This document shows, piece by piece, positions 32,204-40,777 of a stretch of DNA of 64,000 nt (positions are counted from its first letter, which is position 1; each line of letters opens with the position of its first letter). The translations under genes were made by a program, and so were the position numbers. The notes beneath the pieces were generated by a model. That model had not been told where the DNA came from. It saw only the letters and a program-made list of their open reading frames with translations, and searched no databases. The stretch comes from Batillaria attramentaria. Taxonomy: Eukaryota; Mollusca; Gastropoda; Batillariidae. The stretch lies in assembly GCA_018292915.2 (NCBI GenBank), contig JACVVK020000193.1:892001-956000 (forward strand), written 5' to 3'.

Positions 32204-33350
32204 AACTGTCATTATCAAGTTGCTGGAACTTAACTTGACAAACACTCACGAAACAGCTTTCACTCAAACACACACAGGGATGATGTATACAAACTGCTAT
32301 AATCAAAAAGGGGCTCACAGCATAGGAAATAGTGAATACATATCATTTTTCAGGACAGCAAAGGAAACAAAATGTAACCTTTGACTAGTTGGACTGAACA
32401 TAACTTGAAACCCACTGTCTGTGTATAAAGTTGTGTTCAAACACAAACAGCTCCTGCACATTTTCTATTGGTGTGATCCTGGAAAAAAAACAACACAGTC
32501 ATGAATAAAAACACATAATTTCGCTGTCCTCTATTTCTGGCCATTAAAAAAATAAAGGAATGCCCAAGTTGTTGTTTGTACATAATATAACAACTGCATG
32601 AATCTGGGTACGGTGTGTAAAGTTAACTTCAATAAACAAACAGATGAACACAATAAAATGTGTTTGAATGGAAATTTTCAAGACTCCAGGGAGAAAAATT
32701 ATTCCAAAGATGTTTAGCAGGATATTTTATTTTTGTTTGGTGCTAGATTTATTGTCGAATGAGTTTGAACATAATGCTGACGACCTTCGTTTGTGAGTAA
32801 AGTTGTGTTCAAACCAGAGACATCTGAAATTTTACATAAGAAAGCTTAACTCCCCGCAAAGGATCTTTTTCCGAGTACCTTTCCACCTAAAAATACCTAA
32901 GGCATTCATTGTTTGTTGCTGAATACACAACTTTTGTAACAGAGTCATGAACATAACGTTTACAACCTAAACCACAAATGTCTCCACGGCTGTATCGATT
33001 AGAATCACGACAAGGATTAACATCCACGTGTTGGTGATACCAATCACCACACTAACATCGAGTTTACCATTGCCGCTGTTGTCAGCAGTATTCCAAAATG
33101 CACAAGAACACAGAGTCTTTGTGTTTATTCACTTTTTGCTGCTGAGTTGACTAGATTTGTCTGAAGATAACACTTAACACTTAAAACTTACCCTCGGGAT
33201 TATCGGCTGCCTCCTCCAGTGACGGTAATCAAAGTCATCGGCTCAAAGAAATCATGCTTCCAGCTTGTGTTTGAAACGGCTGCTGGTTGAATTTATCTCA
33301 TACCCGAGTGTAGCGATCGATTTTTTCTCGCATGAACATAACAGTAAAAT
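32204..33350. repeat. Right target-site duplication and right part of the ~195-bp array
   Basis: Begins with AACTGTCATTATCA (32204-32217) and continues the array interrupted by the LINE. Recurring landmarks are TGAACATAACTTGA (32395), AAGTTGTGTTCAAAC (32428 and 32800), GAACATAATG (32769) and GAACATAACG (32947). Units are more diverged here than on the left. No gene recognised. Confidence 0.5.
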
Positions 33351-34965
33351 TAACACACCGTCGGGTCTTCGAAATCAACACGAAGTTTCTTTTCAACAAC
33401 ACGAGATATATCGGTGTTCTTCCATGAAAAATAAAGAGTGAAAAAACGATGTTGAGATTATGCAAGTTAGGTATTTCGCAGGACAAAAGTACGTTCGACC
33501 TCGGTGGTCGATGTTGATCATCGGAAGTTTACGACGACGTTATGTCCAAACGTGCCTACATTTTCAGTCATTTTTCTAAAAAACGGAAAATATTTGACAC
33601 CTGCCAGTATGCCGACTGAAATAAAGGCAGTTTTGAGCATTTGGAGACAGCAAATGGGTTCACTGACCGTTCTCCATGTTTCTCAAAATAACACTTCAGC
33701 GATCGCAAGTACTTTCTGTCACGTTTTTCTTCCACTGCAATCACCGATTTTTCGCCAAAAACCCAGAGTTTTATTTTTAAACGCAAGAAGTAAATGTACC
33801 ACATCCAATTCTCACTGTTTGAAACTCTGATTTATACTGAACAAGTGTGCCAAAGTAGACAACTGTGCATGCTTTTTAAACAAATTTGTAGCATCATTCA
33901 TGTGAATGGGTAGCCATTTTGAGCAGTCGACTCACCTCTGTACTCTTGACCATATATGTGCCGAGAGATCATTGTAACATGACAGAATGTGCGTGAATAT
34001 GTATATTTATGTACACAGTTTAGTGATTTTTTTTTCTTTGTATGTGTGTGTGTTTTTTTGGTTTTTTTTTTTTGTATTTCTTTTTCCTTTTGTGTGTGTG
34101 TGTGGTTTTTTTTTGCTGTTGTGTGTGTGTGGTTTTTTTTTTTTGTGTGTGTGTGTGTGTATGTGTGTGTGTGTGTATACATGTGTGTGTGTGTGTGTGC
34201 TTTTTGTTCTTTCTTGTTTTTTCTTGTCAACACATTTACTCTTGATAACGTACATGTATACTATGTAAGTGTATTGTCTTGACATGTAAAAAAAAAAAAA
34301 AAAAAAAATGATGACAAAAACAGAATAAAAAAGAAAAAAAAAAAAAAAAAAAAGATCCGGGCTCTAGACAGAGGGACAATTTATCAAAATAGAAGTTCGC
34401 CATTTTGCTGTACTGATGGCGTAAGCCTGGGTCATGAATAACTAAAACTCGGAATGGCAAAAAAAAAAAAAAAAAAAAAACCAACTTAATTTGGATTTGA
34501 GCATCCGAGCGATTTGGGATTGCAACTATATTATAGTCGTCATCCTTTCAGGAAAAGTTGGTCGTCTGGTGTTTTCAGCCGTAGAATTTGTTTAGATCGC
34601 TCAATAGTTTGGCTGTTGATAGCATGAATACGGACAAATTAATTGGAAGTGATCGCTCTCATACTTTTGGCGTAAACAGTACCCTATTTGGCGGCACGTG
34701 TGAACCCACTATAATCGCTCAAACTGTATGTAGACAGGATGGCTCTGCTGTCCAAAAAATATTTTTATAAATCAGAAACATTCACCGCAGCCACTAAGGC
34801 CAGTTGAAAGTTCGTGCTCCGAGCACATTTCCTCCACAAACCAGACGCCTCACAAAGATCCAAGAAACGGAGCACATGCACTGTAACTCTGTCAAAGGGG
34901 AACAACTTTGTGACAAGAACTCATTCCAACCAAACTGATTGTACACAATCATGCACAACTTCGCA
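33351..34965. other. No gene recognised; simple repeats
   Basis: Unassigned sequence at 33351-33980, then interrupted (GT)n/(T)n repeats (34030-34215) and long A-rich tracts at 34288-34360 and 34460-34480. Open frames at 33504-33830 and around 34000-34280 are explained by low complexity or show no domain. Confidence 0.4.
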
Positions 34966-34973
34966 TGTGTCAG

Positions 34974-35134
34974 CAGGGCTCCCTAAAATCTACAGACCTA
35001 AAGGGTCTACTGACCCCCAGTTCAAAATTTTAGGGGGTCTTTGTACCTCCACTTTGAATTTTTAAGGGGTCAGAATCATTTCTCAAGTTTTTAGTGCATG
35101 GAATTATAAATTCAGTAAATACTGCTGAACAGCC

Positions 35135-35186
<52 letters not shown>

Positions 35187-36887
35187 AAAACTGAATTTTA
35201 TCAACTTCAAATCATATAATTAAATGAAGTGGGTACAATTCAGTTTTGTACACTAACTCATATTCACTATCAGTTGAAGTCATTTTCTGTGCTTAGATTA
35301 AAAAGCACTGTTCAGTGTTACCATGTTTAGTTACATGCACACACACACTGTCACAGTCACACAAGGTACACCAAAAAAATAAATTAACAACATCCTCACC
35401 TGTGACAATAAGTAACTTTTTTAATTGCCAAAGCCTGTCACTTTAGCACAAATTTCAATCAAATTCAACTTTCAGAAACACAATCCTTTGCTGGGGAGGT
35501 GATGAAATGTCATTGTGAGACATGTATTGAAGCCAATATGAGGAGCAACTTTCTCCTCACAACCTGGCACACAAATGTTACAACTGAATCACAAGTTTCT
35601 TGTGACAAACACTGAACAGTCAAATTAGTAAAACTGAAGTCAAGTCAAACTAGAATACTAAACAAGTTCAGTCTGACATGATCACTAGACAGTCTAGTAC
35701 TATCACACTGAACTTGTTCAGTGCCAAAGTGTGTCAGTCACTTGAGCACAAACTTTAACTAACTTTAAATTAAAAACAAGCCTTTGACTAGCAACATTAA
35801 AACTGCCTTGACTAGCAACAATAAAACTGCAACCACTGAGACACTGTGAATTAGGTCTTCAACTACTGAGTGACTGCAGATAGCTCAAGCAACGAGAACT
35901 GCCAAGGTAAACAAATCCAACTGAACAAGAGAACAGTCAACTGAACCAGGACTGACTGGCACACACAAAATGTCAGAATCCACCAGACTGCAGTAACTAA
36001 ACTGTCTGGAACACAAAAGTTAGAACTGAGTCACAGTTTCTTCCTGACAAAAACTGAACAGTCAAAACAAGTTTGCTTTCCTAAGGAAACTTTAAGTCCA
36101 GAAAAAAGTCAGGAGCTCTCCAAATGTGGCCCTGACTGCGATTTTGACCCTCATGCAATTTTGATTTTAGTGTGATGAAATTTCCTGTTTGACGCATTAG
36201 AAATAGCATTACCCGAGTAGCTCAAGTGATGTCATCTCTGATACATTAGATACTGAGACAGGAAACATCAGGCTATAATCAAAAATAGCATAAGGGTCAA
36301 AATCACAGAGTGAGACACGGCCACAAATCTGCTGGTACATTTCTGAAAGTGCCTGCTTGGAAACTTTTCGCTCTGTGTCGACTCCGATGCCGAAGTGCAC
36401 CCGCTGTCTGGCGAGGGCTCGAGCTCCTTCACAACTTTTCCACATCCGAAAAAGTCTTGAATCTTCTGAACTCTGACTTTCTTCGGTGGCATAATTCGTC
36501 ATAGACTGAGAAAGCGAATCCGTCATTTCGATCATCAACAAAACATCGCATGTATACGCCGGATGTTTCAGTGCGCAGAATCCGGAAAAAGATGGGGCAC
36601 GTTCACTGCGCGCGAGTAGGTGTAGTAGCCGCCGATCTGCAGCAGTAGACAGTTAACGCCTGCGAGCGTTAAACAGAACCGAACTGAACGCGGCCAAGGC
36701 AAGGGAGAACACTCACTCGATCACAACAAGCCTATAGGCGTACGCACGGTAGCGCAGAGATAGTGCGTCAAGCTACGCACAGATCGCGTTCATAATGCTT
36801 CAACGTACCCCCAGAAATTTTTTTTAGTGCGTAAATTTTCACTTCAGTGCGTAAATTACGCACAGACGCACAGTTTAGGGAGCCCTG
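34974..36887. mobile_element. hAT-like non-autonomous DNA transposon (tentative)
   Basis: Inverted ends CAGGGCTCCCTAAA: plus strand at 34974 and reversed (TTTAGGGAGCCCTG) ending at 36887. CAGGG-type termini are common in hAT elements. The flanks share GTGTCA next to both ends, an imperfect 8-bp duplication at best. The interior holds a (GT)n tract (35139-35186), AC-rich sequence with diverged internal repeats around ACTGAACAGTCAAA (35610 and 36055), TGCGTAA-type subterminal motifs, and near the right end a minus-strand N-terminal transposase-like frame. It would need a transposase in trans. Confidence 0.5.
36268..36492 (-). pseudogene. Truncated N-terminus of a hAT-type transposase-like protein
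   Basis: Reading leftwards from 36492 the frame begins MPPKKVRVQKIQDFFGCGK and continues with a polar stretch (ELEPSPDSGCTSASES). N-termini of this kind (basic patch, then IQDFFG) are found in hAT transposases and domesticated relatives. It then degenerates into hydrophobic sequence without a BED finger, DDE residues or hAT dimerisation domain. Its place just inside the right terminus fits the 5' end of an internally deleted element. The family is inferred from a short match only. Confidence 0.35.
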
Positions 36888-37026
36888 TGTCAAAATGTTA
36901 GTGACGTCAACCAGCTAGGCTACGCGAATAACACGACCTTAATACCGCTGTTGCCGGTTACGAAGAGTCGGGTGCTCTCCAGCGCCGGAGACGCGAACAG
37001 TCCACCTGAGGTGGGCTACGCATGCA
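36888..37026 (+). promoter_or_regulatory. CpG-rich leader/promoter region of the SAP gene
   Basis: The 140 bp between the hAT-like right terminus and the SAP start codon contain GTGACGTCAACC and a CpG-dense stretch (GCGCCGGAGACGCGAACAG), and end CGCATGCAATGGCG. No TATA box is evident. A CpG-rich TATA-less promoter is inference. Confidence 0.35.
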
Positions 37027-37204
37027 ATGGCGAGCAACGTGAGCGTTTCGACCGGCGAAGATGTTCGCGATAAAATTAAATCAATGAAAGTTCCTGAACT
37101 GAAAAAATATCTGAAAGACAGGGGCGTGCGTTTAAGTGGCTACACAAAAGCGCAGCTTATCACTCTAGCCCTTGAAGCAGATCGGCAGTCGCTTCAACCG
37201 AGAG
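37027..37204 (+). CDS. First exon of a SAP-domain gene
   Basis: Starts at ATG 37027 (CAATGGCGAG) and encodes MASNVSVSTGEDVRDKIK, then a SAP motif: MKVPELKKYLKDRGVRLS, GYTKAQLITLALEA. SAP domains (LK.YL..RG....G.KA.L) are short helix-extension-helix modules that bind scaffold or AT-rich DNA and are often N-terminal in chromatin or nuclease proteins. The exon ends AGAG before GTAGGC (donor at 37205), phase 1. The next exon model (38306) accepts phase 1. In invertebrates such N-terminal SAP exons are common in large uncharacterised, often transposon-derived gene families. I do not assign a function beyond probable DNA binding. Confidence 0.65.
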
Positions 37205-37261
37205 GTAGGCGGTAGACTTGTGGCTTGCCATTAATTTTTATTCAAGCACTTTGGCTGTTTA

Positions 37262-37594
37262 TCAGTGCGAACTGAACTTTTGCTTGGAAATGAAAGTCTT
37301 TCTTTCTTGATTTTTGGTTCCATAACGATTGTGTTCAAACAATGTAGGTACCGGGACAGAATTTGTCCGCTTGTTCCTGACGAAATGGCGGCTGCACACG
37401 TTAGGCCACCGAGACGGGTCGGCGTTCTGCCTTCGAATCGCTTTTATCCACAAATTTCTTGAAACTTTTGAAGAAAATGGCTCAAACTGAACGATCTCAC
37501 CATTAGGTAAGACCGTCTCTGGGAATTTCTCCAGCTTATCTGATTTTCTCGAGCCATTTTGGCAGCCGATCGTAACGCAGTGGTAGTGCGGCAT
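37262..37594 (-). CDS. THAP-domain protein exon, antisense in the SAP gene intron
   Basis: From ATG at 37594 on the minus strand: MPHYHCVTIGCQNGSRK gives the first zinc-binding Cys pair, FPETVLPNGE the conserved FP, and LWIKAIRR the conserved Trp. NVCSRHFVRN gives the Cys-x2-His pair, and SVPVPTLFEHN matches the AVPTIF box that closes the fold. This is a complete C2CH THAP DNA-binding domain, as in THAP transcription factors and P-element-type transposases. The frame is also open upstream to 37666 and closes at 37262 soon after the domain, so it is either a first exon with an unmarked donor or a truncated copy. No transposase core follows. It is a DNA-binding domain with an unknown target. 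Confidence 0.65.
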   Translation of the reverse strand: MPHYHCVTIGCQNGSRKSDKLEKFPETVLPNGEIVQFEPFSSKVSRNLWIKAIRRQNADPSRWPNVCSRHFVRNKRTNSVPVPTLFEHNRYGTKNQERKTFISKQKFSSH

Positions 37595-37825
37595 CGTGTG
37601 TGACTCGAGTAGCCCACATGCCGAGTCTATCAAGCCTTGTCTCGGTCCAAAATCGCGCACGTTCACGCATGTTCACGCGCTATAACGAGAATCGGCAACA
37701 AGGCCATTGCTTGGGGTTTGCGTGTGCAAAGAGGCACGGAAATGGTTTCGAGTACTAGTGCTTTCTATTTGCTTGCTGTCATTGTTTCATCTCAGCTGAA
37801 CATCTCAATTCTAACGAAACTGGAG

Positions 37826-37872
37826 AGAGAGAGGGAGAGAGAGAGAGAGAGATGATGATGATGATGATGATG
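37826..37872. repeat. (GA)n(GAT)n compound repeat and LINE tail
   Basis: GA dinucleotides followed by (GAT)n. On the minus strand the latter is a (ATC)n tail directly after AATAAAGTTTC, so it belongs to the 3' end of a minus-strand LINE. Confidence 0.8.
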
Positions 37873-37980
37873 AAACTTTATTACACAAGGATTGAGATAT
37901 AGGTTCACGAGAACCTGTCTGACAATCTGTCCTTGCTAAACTACAACAACATAAGATTATAAAAACACGAAGGAAAAAGA
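37850..37980 (-). mobile_element. LINE 3' UTR fragment with (ATC)n tail
   Basis: Minus strand: CAGGTTCTCGTGAACCTATA, then CCTTGTGTAATAAAGTTTC and (ATC)n. An AATAAA followed by a trinucleotide tail is the usual 3' end of CR1/L2/RTE-type elements in invertebrates. No coding part remains. Confidence 0.5.
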
Positions 37981-37994
37981 GAAAAAGGCTAAGA

Positions 37995-38162
37995 GGGGGT
38001 GGGTGTTTGGGGATTTAAGGTCCTTTTCCACCACATATGGTGATATCAAAGACGGGGTAACGATGAAAAAGCCAGCACAAATATTTGGCCCCAGCCGGGA
38101 TCGAACTCACGACCCGAGCATTAGAAGTCCAACGCTCTACCATTCGACCACCCCGGCTCCCC
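37995..38162 (-). mobile_element. tRNA-derived SINE family 2, in the SAP gene intron
   Basis: Minus-strand copy: GGGGAGCCGGGGTGGTCGAA, A-box region, B-box GAGTTCGATCCC, GCCAAATATTTGTGC, and GTGGAAAAGGACCTTAAATC at the 3' end. It lies between the two exons of the SAP gene, antisense to it. Confidence 0.8.
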
Positions 38163-38205
38163 GAGAAAAAGGCTAAATCAAAACACAAAACAAACATATG
38201 CATAT

Positions 38206-38240
<35 letters not shown>

Positions 38241-38305
38241 TTCAGCTGTGCCAAGCATCCTGCCTAAGGTCACTATATGCCTGTTGCTGGTACAATATTT
38301 TTCAG

Positions 38306-38601
38306 ATGAGGCCAACAAGAGGCAACTTTACCATGGGAGCATGTATCTGAGGGAGCAGGTCATGTCAGTGACATCACCAGCAGTATGGCCTGCTGACAGC
38401 AAGGATCTCACAACGGAGCATGCTATGGAGATGGTTCTTGTGGGCTTGTTCAATTTATTGGTGTGGATGTGTGGTACTTCTATTAATGAAGTTTGGCTGG
38501 ACAAATTTGCTGTTGTCAGTGGGACTGTAAAGAGAAAGATTCTTGCCACTGCACAAGACATCTTACATGTAGCTAACAGTGCAGATGAAGCTGAGAGCCA
38601 G
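38306..38601 (+). CDS. Second exon of the SAP-domain gene
   Basis: A good acceptor (TATTTTTCAG, 38296-38305) and donor (CCAG before GTGTGT) bound a 296-bp exon, phase 1 in and phase 0 out. The phase matches the SAP exon, and the shared codon becomes Asp. It encodes DEANKRQLYHGSMYLREQ, DLTTEHAMEMVLVGLFNLL and DKFAVVSGTVKRKILATAQ followed by DILHVANSADEAESQ. The V..TVKRKIL..AQDI..... block is, as I recall it, typical of a multi-copy uncharacterised invertebrate family that may be transposon-derived. I cannot assign a fold. The gene should continue to the right, but I could not find a third exon. Confidence 0.5.
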
Positions 38602-38969
38602 GTGTGTGATGGTGCTACTTCGCGACATTCCGAGACTCTTTGCATCGTTTTCTCGCTGAAAGAAAACTGTTTCACTACTGTTGGTCGCCCGCACAAGCGT
38701 GGGCAGCCATGTTTGTTTTCAAGCGTAGTCTCTTTCTGATTGGTCGAAAAAGTAATTTATTCATCAAGGGAATGAATCGGCGCCTCTTCAGTAAAATCCG
38801 ATTACCTCCCTTACAAGCTCTTTCTAATTATCTTTCATCCGCGATTAAAAACCAGTGCGCAAAATTTCAGCTGAGATCTCCCAGTTTCTATCTAGTTATG
38901 GTGTATTATTGATGATAAAAACCAGAAAATGTCATTTGCATGGCTAAAATATTTTATGACACGAAAACC
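38602..38969. other. No gene recognised
   Basis: Continues the open frame of the preceding exon for about 140 bp (to 38739), but without features that suggest coding. Intronic if the SAP gene model is right. Confidence 0.3.
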
Positions 38970-39074
38970 GAGGGCGGCCCACGGCCTATTTGTGCTGGCT
39001 TTTATTATTTTTTTTTTTATCTCGTTTCCCCGTCTTTGATATTATCCATACGTGGTGGAAAAGGACGGTTTAAC
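38970..39074 (+). mobile_element. tRNA-derived SINE family 2, 5'-truncated
   Basis: Only the 3' half remains: GGCCTATTTGTGCTGGC, CCCCGTCTTTGATAT and ACGTGGTGGAAAAGGACGG, running into a (CA)n tract. 5' truncation is normal for retroposed elements. Confidence 0.65.
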
Positions 39075-39132
39075 ACACACACACACACACACACACGGCA
39101 TTGCCGCTGCCATGACGATCGTGGCGAGTGAA

Positions 39133-39166
<34 letters not shown>

Positions 39167-39180
39167 CGCGCGCGCGCGCT
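39073..39180. repeat. (CA)n and (GT)n(GC)n repeats
   Basis: A CA tract (39073-39097) and, about 35 bp later, a GT tract passing into (GC)n at about 39158-39180. Their reverse complementarity allows a small cruciform. Confidence 0.85.
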
Positions 39181-39517
39181 TGTCCCTGACTGCCACACTG
39201 ACTCCTTCTGGTAACCTGCATGTCAATCGTCATGTTCGTTCCTAGTCCGGGTAACCCATGAGTGATCGGGGAAGTCACATCCTGGGTCAGGGATCCAAGC
39301 GAAGAAACTTTTTGGTGGCTACATTTTTTTCGTGGTGGCTATGGCACAGGAAAACGTCAGGCTAATATAAGAAAACTGACAGCGTACCTAAGCTGTACGA
39401 TGATGTTTATAGCTGAACTTGATTGAAATGTTCACGGCTTCAACCGGCCGTCTGCGGAAGTTAGAATGGGATCCCTTATGGCGCAAGGCGAAAACTGAAG
39501 GGAATGAACTCATTGTT

Positions 39518-40182
39518 TAGACTCCAGAGTGCAGTCCCTTTTCGGCGGGGCGTGAAAATGTGACTGCTTACACCCAGCGCCATTTTTAAAAATGGCGAAT
39601 TTTTTTTAGAAAAGCAGAGACTTGTGTGTCATATGATTCGATTTGAAACGAAGTGTTGAATATCCGACCACTTTTCGTTTGGGCAAAATCTTTGCCAGCG
39701 GACAATTATTGTTGCGCTTTGATGGCACTGTTTACGTGGTACACTGATCCAACAGGATGTGAGTAAACGGCAAGGGGGTTGCACTCTGACAGGCAAGGGT
39801 GTTGCACTCTACAGGCAAGTATTATTGCACGGTGCAGACGATCACGTACCTGCCTTGTGGTGGAATAAGAGACGATTACAAAAGCATACACACCCGTGCT
39901 CTAAGACTGAATGTAATAATAGATCTGTCCATTCAGACAGAGACATGTTATGTATGTCTCTGATTCAGAAAAACGCCTACTTTCACTCTGAAGACAGCCT
40001 GCCATCACTTGCGCCACTGAGGATCCCTCTGGGTTCAAAGCTGGTCAAGGATGACATAGTGCGCGACCTTGTGTTTGAGAGCACCGAGACAATTTAGGCC
40101 CGTCACGGTAGCGCAGTGAGCGCCATTTCCCCACCGTGCACAGAGGTACTTTCCACTGAAAGACTCTGTGCCCCAGAGAGTG
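39518..40182. mobile_element. 9-bp-TSD element, copy 1 (~665 bp)
   Basis: Flanked by a perfect 9-bp direct repeat CTCATTGTT (39509-39517 and 40183-40191). Ends are TAGACTCCAGAGTGCAGTCC and GCCCCAGAGAGTG. A second copy at 59409-60067 is in the opposite orientation with exactly the same ends and its own 9-bp duplication. A constant 9-bp duplication points to Mutator-like (MULE) transposition, although the terminal inverted repeats are weak. Part of the interior is open on one strand (NAYFHSEDSLPSLAPL, GSKLVKDDIVRDLVFES), but there is no transposase. A tRNA-like stretch (CACGGTAGCGCAGTGAGCGCC) occurs near 40105. Confidence 0.8.
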
Positions 40183-40191
40183 CTCATTGTT

Positions 40192-40777
40192 ATTTCAGAG
40201 TTATCTTCCATGTTTTAATTATCTCCCAATTGCCCTCACACCAACCCGCGCGCACTTTCCTGCGACATTTTTCACGAAAGGATACTAACACGGATACTTC
40301 CTCAATCAGTCTCAATCCGCGTTGTGATTTCTTTGTCGTGGTTGAAGGTAAGCAGTGTGTTTGAGTGTACTGTATTTGTACGTCCATTTTCCCCCTTTAT
40401 TTATGATCTCTGTCAGTTTAGACAGAGATTGTCGTCTGAGTCCGACAAGGAAGCGTGTGAGCCTACAAGCAAAGTAACGTCGCGTCACTGATACGTTTGT
40501 CTTAGCAGCCGACTATTTTAGGACATTGACTAGAGTGGTTTTAGATCTTTAAATGCTAGAACTGAAAAACCTGCTTCAAGTTTCAAAGAAAGCCTTTACG
40601 GATACATGTCTGCAGTTACTAAATTGTACAGACCAGGCAGGAACCAGATCTATCTATTATCTTGAAATGTTCGCACTCCGAGCGATCACTCATACCAGTA
40701 ACATACTGCTCCCGGATTGTACTTCACAATGTCGCTGGTGGCGTTTGTATAACTCAGAATTACTGCATTTCTTGTAG
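40192..40777. other. No gene recognised
   Basis: Unassigned sequence between the 9-bp-TSD element and the foldback element; no domain-bearing frame or repeat found. Confidence 0.35.

Noticed and set aside
34007..34285. His/Thr/Lys-rich or Phe/Val-rich proteins around 34.0-34.3 kb
   Set aside because: These are translations of interrupted (GT)n/(T)n simple repeats.
34354..34367. Shared GATCCGGGCTCTAG between 34.35 kb and 18.53 kb as a repeat
   Set aside because: The match is only 14 bases, with unrelated flanks; likely chance.
40096..40165. A third SINE or tRNA gene at CACGGTAGCGCAGTGAGCGCC
   Set aside because: It resembles a tRNA A box but has no B box in range. It lies inside the 9-bp-TSD element and recurs with it.
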